Assembly: GCA_002477805.1 (NCBI GenBank)
Contig: DLKQ01000036.1
Span: 1 to 10,365 of the forward strand
Length of the DNA stretch: 10,365 nt
Source of the DNA: Christensenella sp. UBA7584
GTDB lineage: Bacteria; Bacillota; Clostridia; Christensenellales; UBA1242
Direction: 5' to 3'
The translations under genes were made by a program, and so were the position numbers. Below, piece after piece: positions 1-6,576 of the stretch. The stretch's first letter is position 1. The number at the start of each line of letters is the position of its first letter. Under the pieces are notes generated by a model. That model did not search any database. It was not told the origin of the DNA and was given only the letters and a program-made list of their open reading frames with translations.

Positions 1-183
1 TTCTTTTCTATAATTTTATTTCTTTATATTTTTTTTATTTCTTTATTTCTTTATTGTTTTTTCTTAGTCCCTATTAATTTTATTCAACTCTTTTCACTTA
101 ACTATGATTGCTAATTGGTAAGCCTTTTCTGTTCATCGGTAAACCTAAACAAATGCCACAAAATAGTTAGAGGTTTATATTAC
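1..183. other. Non-coding AT-rich intergenic stretch
   Basis: No open frame of useful length is present on either strand; the only minus-strand ATG with a short frame here stops after about a dozen codons. The left 60 bases are almost pure T/C on the plus strand. Between about 117 and 145 there is a short direct repeat (GGTAAGCC at 117-124, GGTAAACC at 138-145), and TAAACCT (140-146) is mirrored by AGGTTTA (171-177). Because it follows the terminator of the 933-codon gene and everything here is on the minus strand, it could be the upstream region of a further minus-strand gene outside the window. That is inference; I see no convincing promoter in it. Confidence 0.5.
18..52. repeat. Short ATTTCTTT repeats
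   Basis: The octamer ATTTCTTT occurs at 18-25, 37-44 and 45-52, the last two directly in tandem, inside an otherwise T-rich tract. On the minus strand this reads as an AAAGAAAT purine-rich tract. It is low-complexity sequence. A slippage-prone or leader function is possible but nothing in the window shows one. Confidence 0.5.
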
Positions 184-184
184 A

Positions 185-210
185 AAAAAAAGAGCAAAAG
201 CTCTTTTTTT
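185..210 (-). terminator. Intrinsic terminator of the 933-codon gene
   Basis: An 11-bp perfect stem (185-195 with 200-210) closes a 4-base loop. The core is GAGC/GCTC, and the flanking A-run and T-run pair to extend it. Read on the minus strand the hairpin is followed by a run of U residues, as expected for Rho-independent termination, about 30 bases after the TAA stop of the 933-codon gene. The A/T arms are symmetrical, so it could also stop transcription arriving on the plus strand. Confidence 0.88.
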
Positions 211-238
211 CTTCCCGCTCCTATTTTTTAAACACAAG

Positions 239-3040
239 TTATTTTGTACGAGCAATTACATCAAGGAGTTCTGCAACAGAAGCATTTATTCTTTTTATTT
301 CCTCTTTTGTTGCACCTCTTGCTTTTGCACGCCTTGCCTGAACTTTTAACTTTTCAATCAATTCTCTGATTCTAACTATATTTTCTCGTCTTGAATTTTC
401 ATTTTCAGAAGATTGAATTTTGTTAAGTGCATTGTCAATCTGAATTTTTAACTCATCTTGTTCTTTTTGAATTTTTTCGTTTTCTTCTTCTATTTGTTTT
501 TGAAGTTTTGAAAAATCATCATTTTCTTTCTCTGTCTCTTTAGCACTTGCTTTTGATTTTCTGCCTGACTTTACATTTTTGCTCGCTTTAGACTTTGTAG
601 TGGATTTTTTACGACTATTTTGAGTTACAACTGGCCTTTCTTCATTAAGTAATGGAAGAATTGCAATATCGCTTTTACCACTTGTATCTTGTTCATCTGA
701 ATCTGTTTGCTCATTTGAAGTCTTCAAATTATCCAAATTTGTTGAATCAGAATTTTGTAACTGCTTGTTATCTTTGCCTTCAAGTTCTGGCATTAACCCA
801 TTACTACCAAACTCAAATTGACCAGAGTTATCCTGTAGTTCTTCATCTCTCGTTTCCTGAACATCATTCAAAGTTTGCGATACATCACTTTGCTCAATAT
901 TAGAATTTTCTACTGATTCATCATTTCGCGCATCTGTTTCATTCAAATTTGGAGACTCTTGCTGAACAGTTTCGTTTTGCTCAGAATTAATCACAGAAGT
1001 TTGTTCGTTTTCAGAATTCTCTTCTACTGGTTGCATTTCTGTTTGATTATCTTCATCAGAATTACCAGCTTTAGTGTTTACCTGATTTTGCTCCTCTTGT
1101 ATTCCACTTGATTCTAATCCTGCCAACTTTTCTTGTAATTCTTGACCTTGCTGACTATTTTGCTCATTTTGACTATTTTCTGCTTTATTAGCTTGAATAT
1201 TTTTATCTTGCTCATCATTAGTTTCAGTTTGCTTATTTTGATTATTGTCAGTTTGCTCAACTTGATTTTTAACTTGCTCATTGCCAAGATTTTCTGGCCC
1301 TATGTAGTTACCATTTTCGTCATAATATTGCGAGTAATCTATTAAGTTGCCATTTTCATCATAGTACTGACTATAATCAATCAAATTTCCGTTTTCGTCA
1401 TAATAGTCACCATAGTCAACGAGGTTTCCGTTTTCATCATAGTAATAACCCGCTTGTTCAGCATTTTCAGCTGTCATAAGATTTGGCTCTACTTCTGTAT
1501 GCTCAATTTGAGATGACTGATTTTCCGCTTGCTTGTTTTCATCTGGTTGCTCCATTGCAGGTTGCTTTTCCACTTGCTGAGTACTATTTCCAGAATTCAG
1601 TCTGCCCATTTCATCTTTAAAATTGCTTATTTCAAGGTCTCTTTCTGCAATTATAGCGTTTTTATTTTCAATATCTTTAGCAAGATTTTGAACTTTTCCT
1701 TTTAAGTCTAAAATTTGAGTTTGATATTCCTTTATTGCATCAACATTTTCCTCGTTCACTTTGTCACTAAGAGTATCATAAACTTTGACTGCAAAAGTAT
1801 TGTATTCTGATTTGAGCGCAACTTCAACTTCGGACTTATCTTTGTCAATAAGGTCACGACGTTTTTGAATTTCAGACTTGTACTCATTTACATTAACTTG
1901 CTCTTTTGCAAGAAGTGATTTGAGGTCTTTTTCAATTGCAGCTTTCTTTTCCATTTCGTCTTTAATTTGACGTCGGTTGTAGTTAATTTCAACACGGTTT
2001 GTAGTCTCAGAAATAGCTTTGTCCAAACGCTCCAAGTTTTCTTTGATTGTCTGAAGTTTTCTGTTTGCCTCTTTTTCAATTTCGTCCATATTCGCTTCAG
2101 ATTGCGATAATTTCTTTTCAAATTCTTGAATTTCATTTTCAAGCCCAATCTTTTTCATCAAGAAGTTCTCACTTTCACTAACCGCACGAGAGATAAGTTG
2201 CTCACCATCAACCCCAAGGTCTTGAAAGTTGTAAGGACTATGATTGATAGCATTATATTTGCTTTGTTCCAAAAGCTGTTGTTCTTCTAAAGATTTCTTT
2301 TCAAGGTATTCACGCAAAATTGGAATTCCGTCATCGATTTCTTTTTGAGTAAATAAAACCTCATAGTCAATTCCGTCAGGCATTGTTGCAACCGCTCTGT
2401 TTATGTTTCGAACAAAAGAGTTGAAAATTTCATAAATCTTTGCCTTGATAAAGGTTATTCTAAATTGGATAACAATGTTAAAAACTGAACTAATTAAAAG
2501 CACAAAAGCAGGAGTTGATAAAGAGTAAATTAAAATATCAATAATGTTAGACATACTCACATTAGCAGAAGTACCATAGTTTGCCAAAGCAAAACCAAGT
2601 CCCAAAATGAATGTAAGAGCTGAAATTGCCCAAGCTGAAAGAGTAATTTGCTTTTTAACGCTTACCAAAATACTATTATCAAGAGGACGCCTTATACAAT
2701 ACTCCGTTGTAAGATACCTACTAGGCAAACCATCGCGTTCAAGCACATAAAGTTGCCACCTATCACGAATTTTTTGAGGCATTTTTTTTATGTAATTATG
2801 AAAGGTTATCAAATTTTCCTCAGTAATTGCTGGATTTTGCAAAAGGTACTTATTAATTCTATTAAGCCCTCTAATAGTTTTCCCCTCATAGCAATTTGTT
2901 GTTTTTATAATACCTATGATAACAGCAATTGCCATAAGTCCGATTCCTAAGCCAAAAATAATGTCAAAGTTTGCGCCTTTGAAAATTCTTGCAAAGAAAT
3001 TAAAAATGTCATCAAGAAAATTTCCTAATAAATTAACCAT
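239..3040 (-). CDS. Unrecognised membrane-anchored coiled-coil protein with DENGN repeats
   Basis: I do not recognise a named family. Visible in order: a hydrophobic/amphipathic N-terminus (about 4-22); a membrane helix at about 26-46; a basic loop at 47-132 that contains RWQLYVLERDGLPSRYLT; membrane helices at about 133-155 and 168-192; a long charged coiled coil (about 243-260 and 293-480); a Gln/Asn/Glu-rich, probably disordered segment (about 485-790) with four YYDENGN repeats (533-581); a Lys/Ser-rich basic tract (809-838); and a C-terminal helical segment (843-932). By the positive-inside rule the N-terminus is outside, and the 47-132 loop and the whole tail are cytoplasmic. The number and spacing of helices resemble ExbB/TolQ subunits, but I see no diagnostic residue. 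The start is supported by AGGAG at 3049-3053, 8 bases before the ATG. It has its own promoter (3085-3113) and terminator (185-210). The ORF is certain; the function is unknown. Confidence 0.93.
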   Translation of the reverse strand: MVNLLGNFLDDIFNFFARIFKGANFDIIFGLGIGLMAIAVIIGIIKTTNCYEGKTIRGLNRINKYLLQNPAITEENLITFHNYIKKMPQKIRDRWQLYVLERDGLPSRYLTTEYCIRRPLDNSILVSVKKQITLSAWAISALTFILGLGFALANYGTSANVSMSNIIDILIYSLSTPAFVLLISSVFNIVIQFRITFIKAKIYEIFNSFVRNINRAVATMPDGIDYEVLFTQKEIDDGIPILREYLEKKSLEEQQLLEQSKYNAINHSPYNFQDLGVDGEQLISRAVSESENFLMKKIGLENEIQEFEKKLSQSEANMDEIEKEANRKLQTIKENLERLDKAISETTNRVEINYNRRQIKDEMEKKAAIEKDLKSLLAKEQVNVNEYKSEIQKRRDLIDKDKSEVEVALKSEYNTFAVKVYDTLSDKVNEENVDAIKEYQTQILDLKGKVQNLAKDIENKNAIIAERDLEISNFKDEMGRLNSGNSTQQVEKQPAMEQPDENKQAENQSSQIEHTEVEPNLMTAENAEQAGYYYDENGNLVDYGDYYDENGNLIDYSQYYDENGNLIDYSQYYDENGNYIGPENLGNEQVKNQVEQTDNNQNKQTETNDEQDKNIQANKAENSQNEQNSQQGQELQEKLAGLESSGIQEEQNQVNTKAGNSDEDNQTEMQPVEENSENEQTSVINSEQNETVQQESPNLNETDARNDESVENSNIEQSDVSQTLNDVQETRDEELQDNSGQFEFGSNGLMPELEGKDNKQLQNSDSTNLDNLKTSNEQTDSDEQDTSGKSDIAILPLLNEERPVVTQNSRKKSTTKSKASKNVKSGRKSKASAKETEKENDDFSKLQKQIEEENEKIQKEQDELKIQIDNALNKIQSSENENSRRENIVRIRELIEKLKVQARRAKARGATKEEIKRINASVAELLDVIARTK
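1298..1444 (-). repeat. Four 13-residue DENGN repeats (39-bp period)
   Basis: Inside the 933-codon gene, residues 533-581 form three full units and one partial unit: YYDENGNLVDYGD, YYDENGNLIDYSQ, YYDENGNLIDYSQ and YYDENGNYIG. The corresponding DNA units are 1406-1444, 1367-1405, 1328-1366 and 1298-1327. The second and third units encode the same 13 residues but differ at 12 of 39 bases, including Ser as AGT versus TCG. The block is rich in Tyr, Asp, Asn and Gly and sits at the start of the low-complexity linker. It loosely recalls aromatic/Gly-rich repeats in surface or cytoskeletal proteins, but has no Trp and matches no named repeat I can assert. Confidence 0.95.
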
Positions 3041-3084
3041 AAACTAAACTCCTATTTTTCAGAAATTTGTATTTTCTTGTAGTT

Positions 3085-3113
3085 ATTATATAAATTAACA
3101 AGTTATTTGTCAA
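3085..3113 (-). promoter_or_regulatory. Consensus sigma-A-type promoter for the 933-codon gene
   Basis: On the minus strand TTGACA (3108-3113) is followed after exactly 17 bases by TATAAT (3085-3090); both hexamers match the sigma-70/sigma-A consensus fully. The -35 lies in the last codons of addA (Phe-Asp-Lys, TTT GAC AAA) and the addA stop codon is in the spacer. The expected start is near 3078, giving a leader of about 38 bases before the ATG at 3040. No terminator separates addA from this gene, so read-through may add to its expression. Confidence 0.85.
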
Positions 3114-6100
3114 ACGATATTGCACAATCTTTGAAAAAAGAATACAAAATTTTGCTACTTACCCTACAAGTTAGAGCATTTTCCACCGCTTTTTTGTAAC
3201 ATTCCATTTGAATTTTGTATTTTTCACGCAATCTATCATCATTTTTTTCTCTTGTTGTCTTAAAATCAATCAAAACAGCCTCATCACCTTTTTTTGCAAC
3301 AAAGTCGACTACACCCTGAATTAGAATTTTGTCCTTTATATCACTGTCAATTACCACTTCATTATAAGGAACAAATAAATAAAACTTGCCTTCTCTAATA
3401 ACTTTATCAGCATCTTTTGTCCAAGTTTGAAGATACTTTAGACACTTAAATATTTTACCACAATCTATCAAATTAAATACATTACTTTCCAAATTTTTGT
3501 GCAAAAAGTCGGTAACTTCTTGCTCTAAGTTTAGGTCAAGAGGTAAAATTTCCATTGCCTTGTGATACGCAGTTCCAATTTCATCAGCACTAGCCTTGTG
3601 TTCTGAAAAGACAAATCTTTTAGGTTCAAGAACAACCTGCTCGTTATTATTTTCTTCTGCCATAATTCTACTTACGCTATTTTTTAACGCAATTCCCGTT
3701 TGAGGTTGAGTGGTTTTTTGATGTATAAAATCAACATTTTGCAAAATTTCATCACTATATACCGCTTTTTTGGCGGTTATGTTACCATTTTTAGTACACA
3801 TAGTCTCATTTTTTAATGGTTCATACACACGAATAGCAAAATTCGAGTCTTGTAAACTTTTTATTAGCATACTTTCTTTTCCCATACTTAATGCTTCAAG
3901 TTGAGAACTTGAAAGGCACGAAAGAATCAGTGACAAGAAATTGTTTTTCTTTTCAATTTGTAAATTTGACATATTATTAGAAAGTGTCTGCAAATCAACC
4001 TTTCCCAAAATAAAAAGGTGATTTTTTGCACGAGTTAGCGCAACGTATAGAACCCTGAGTTGTTCTGCAAATTCTTCTCTATTTTCTTCTATTATTATAG
4101 CACTGCGAGCTAAAGTGCTTGATTTAAACCTATTTTCGCGGTCAAAAACCTGCACTCCAATTCCTAAGCTTGAACTAAACAGACACGCACCTTTTTGGCT
4201 ATCTCTATTAAACTTGTGTGCCATATCAACTAAAAACACTATCGGAAATTCAAGCCCCTTACTTTGGTGCATTGTCATAATAGTGATTGCATTTTCATCA
4301 CCGCTAAGTTGAGTAGTGTTTTTTACATTTTCGCTACTTTCGCAAAAGGAAATATAATTAACCAAACTAGAGTTGAAACTATGATTTAGAAAATCATTAA
4401 CATAAATTTTTACATTTGCGAGTCGAGAATTTCCATCAGACATTGAAAGAACCAAACTTTCGTAATGTGTTTCGTAAATAAACCAGTTTAGTACCTCGTA
4501 AATTGTACTATTTGTAAGTTTTTTTCTACCCATTTCGATAAGGTAAAACGCTTTTTCAAGCTTTTCGCTGGAAAGTTTGTTTTCACAAATTACTTTTGAA
4601 AAACTGCCAGTGCTATTCTTTCTAAGCTTAGCGAGCTGTTCAAATAAGTAACCTATCACTGGGCTTGTTAAAAATGAAGTCAAAGCATAATCATCATCAG
4701 TAGTTAAAAGAAGTTTTAAGTAACTAAAGAGCACTTGAACTTCATACTTTTCCATAACAGAATCTTCACTAAAAGCTTTTACTGGAACACCACTATTTTC
4801 AAGTTCGCTAACTATTTCGTTTACATATTCACCGCGCGACCTAAAAAGTACAGCAATATCACGATACTCAACACTCCTAAATCCCTTTTCTGGGTCAAAA
4901 ATTTTGTAACTTTCATTTACAAGGTCAGTAATTCTGTCCACAATAATTTTTGCTTCACTTTTAGCGTAAAAAAGCTCATCTTGCTCATAACTAGCCTCTC
5001 TTACGCTATAAACATTTTGAGGGTGTAATTTTTCTTTTTTTTCTCTCCCAGCACTTACAAGGTCAATTTCTACTGCGTTTAAACCTGGCTTTTCAAAACT
5101 TAGACCAGCCTTAAACATAGAAGTTTTTTCATAATCAATCTTTGCTGTCTTAGAAGTCATTATTTTAGAAAAAATAAAGTTTACAAAATTCAAAATATTT
5201 TCATCGCTTCTAAAATTATGTGATAGTATTATTGCTTGCTTGTCCCCTACATTTTGTGAAAATTTTTCCAATTTGTCTATCATAATCTCAGGTTTTGTAT
5301 TTCGAAAACGATAAATACTCTGTTTTGGGTCTCCAACCAAAAAGAGTGTGCACTGACCGCTACTGCAAATTTTTGTAACCAACTCTTCTTGTATATCATT
5401 TACATCTTGATATTCATCAACAAAAATTTGCTTAAACCTAGACGAAATTTCAGCACAAACATCATCATTTTGTAAAACCTTTAACGCATAGTGTTCGAGG
5501 TCTGAAAAATCAAGTAAATTTCGCTCTAATTTAAGTTTTTGAAAAGTATGTGAAAACTCCTCTTCAAGTTGCAGTAATAAATCAACATTTTGCTTGCACC
5601 ACAAAAGATTTTCCTGCAACTTGTTTGTATCTTCAGAAAGATAAACTTTTGTTTTTAATCTTGCCAAATCCTCTTGCAGTTTTTTCTTTAAAGAGCCGAA
5701 CTCTTCACTTAGTTCTTCTTTCATCTCATCGGTAGTTTTTGTTGGTTTTTTAGGAAGCACTATTGAGAAAACTACTTGATGATTTTGTAAAAAGTTGTTT
5801 TCATTTTTTATTAAAGAAAGTTGACGTAAGAGTTCACCGCAGGCACTTTCTAGTTTTTCGTAACCAATATTTTGCGCTTTAGTTAAAATACTTGAAAAAG
5901 CGTTTTTCCAAAATCCAACAATTTCACAGACATAGTCATTAATCACACTTACAAGTTTAGAGTTTTCAATCCCTTTTGTGTAAACATCATTAATTTTTTG
6001 TTTAAATTTCTCGGGATTTGCTTCGTTTTGCAAAAATCCAAAGATTTCAAACACAATTTGCTTTATTGCACCAAAGTTTCGCTTGCTGTCGTACGATGAC

Positions 6101-6576
6101 AAAAGTTCCAAAAAGTTTAAGTCTTCTCTTTTTAACTCTTTTTCAAGTGCAATTTGAAAAGCTTTTTCCTTGAGATCATAAACCTCCTCTTCATCAGCAA
6201 TCTTAAGTCCCGCATTAAGACTGAGAATATAAAAGTATTTTTTGATAATCTTAAAACAAAAAGTGTGAATAGTACTTATGTCCGCTTGTGGTAAAAGTGA
6301 TATTTGCCTTTGCAGATGTTGTTTTTTTGAAAAATCATCAAGTTCATTATATCTCTTGATAAGTGCTTTTTGTAGTTTTGTTCGCATTTGACTTGCCGCT
6401 GCATCAGTAAAAGTGATAAGTAAAAAATCAAGCACCGAACCACCTTTTTCAATATTATATAAAACTCTTTCAAGCATAACAAAAGTCTTTCCACTACCAG
6501 CATTTGCTGAAACAAGCAGATTTTTTTCAATCGTAATTGCATCTTTTTGCTCTGGTTTTAGCTGTTTTTCACTCAT
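3103..6576 (-). CDS. addA: AddA subunit of the AddAB helicase-nuclease
   Basis: This is the ATP-dependent 3'-5' helicase and nuclease subunit of AddAB, a cytoplasmic complex that unwinds and resects double-strand DNA ends to load RecA. Helicase motifs: Q-motif Gln10; Walker A ANAGSGKT 24-31; Ia TFTDAA 55-60; Ib STIHTF 101-106; II VDEYQD 386-391; III VGDPKQSIYRFR 414-425; IV HNFRS 453-457; V MTMHQSKGLEFP 767-778; VI YVALTRAKN 844-852. The C-terminal RecB-family nuclease has GTAYH (His1005), QGVVDF (Asp1091), IDFKTT (Asp1104, Lys1106) and KIQMECY (1121-1127), so both activities look intact. At 1157 residues it is a little shorter than the roughly 1230 of Bacillus subtilis AddA. Its ATG overlaps the end of addB by 8 bases (ATGAGTGA), and GGGGAG (6587-6592) lies about 10 bases upstream, which suggests translational coupling. 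The B. subtilis downstream neighbour sbcD is absent here. Confidence 0.97.
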   Translation of the reverse strand: MSEKQLKPEQKDAITIEKNLLVSANAGSGKTFVMLERVLYNIEKGGSVLDFLLITFTDAAASQMRTKLQKALIKRYNELDDFSKKQHLQRQISLLPQADISTIHTFCFKIIKKYFYILSLNAGLKIADEEEVYDLKEKAFQIALEKELKREDLNFLELLSSYDSKRNFGAIKQIVFEIFGFLQNEANPEKFKQKINDVYTKGIENSKLVSVINDYVCEIVGFWKNAFSSILTKAQNIGYEKLESACGELLRQLSLIKNENNFLQNHQVVFSIVLPKKPTKTTDEMKEELSEEFGSLKKKLQEDLARLKTKVYLSEDTNKLQENLLWCKQNVDLLLQLEEEFSHTFQKLKLERNLLDFSDLEHYALKVLQNDDVCAEISSRFKQIFVDEYQDVNDIQEELVTKICSSGQCTLFLVGDPKQSIYRFRNTKPEIMIDKLEKFSQNVGDKQAIILSHNFRSDENILNFVNFIFSKIMTSKTAKIDYEKTSMFKAGLSFEKPGLNAVEIDLVSAGREKKEKLHPQNVYSVREASYEQDELFYAKSEAKIIVDRITDLVNESYKIFDPEKGFRSVEYRDIAVLFRSRGEYVNEIVSELENSGVPVKAFSEDSVMEKYEVQVLFSYLKLLLTTDDDYALTSFLTSPVIGYLFEQLAKLRKNSTGSFSKVICENKLSSEKLEKAFYLIEMGRKKLTNSTIYEVLNWFIYETHYESLVLSMSDGNSRLANVKIYVNDFLNHSFNSSLVNYISFCESSENVKNTTQLSGDENAITIMTMHQSKGLEFPIVFLVDMAHKFNRDSQKGACLFSSSLGIGVQVFDRENRFKSSTLARSAIIIEENREEFAEQLRVLYVALTRAKNHLFILGKVDLQTLSNNMSNLQIEKKNNFLSLILSCLSSSQLEALSMGKESMLIKSLQDSNFAIRVYEPLKNETMCTKNGNITAKKAVYSDEILQNVDFIHQKTTQPQTGIALKNSVSRIMAEENNNEQVVLEPKRFVFSEHKASADEIGTAYHKAMEILPLDLNLEQEVTDFLHKNLESNVFNLIDCGKIFKCLKYLQTWTKDADKVIREGKFYLFVPYNEVVIDSDIKDKILIQGVVDFVAKKGDEAVLIDFKTTREKNDDRLREKYKIQMECYKKAVENALTCRVSSKILYSFFKDCAISFDK

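Noticed and set aside
95..150. Possible tRNA-like or structured RNA around GTTCATCGGTAAACC
   Set aside because: No acceptor stem, no paired T-arm and no anticodon arm could be assembled; it only superficially resembles a T-loop.
1888..2148. Minus-strand open frame of 86 codons inside the 933-codon gene
   Set aside because: It is an alternate-frame shadow of the Lys/Glu-rich coiled coil. I see no independent ribosome site or motif.
6569..6571. Mycoplasma genetic code (TGA as Trp), suggested by AT-richness and the DENGN repeats
   Set aside because: addB ends at TGA exactly where addA begins, in the normal overlapping arrangement, and AddB would otherwise read through. A standard bacterial code fits.
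239..6576. A complete Zorya-type or other new defence operon made of the membrane protein plus AddAB
   Set aside because: AddAB is an ordinary housekeeping repair enzyme in Firmicutes, no ZorB, ZorC, ZorD or ZorE-like gene is present, and the membrane protein has its own promoter. Only the topology resemblance is kept as a finding.
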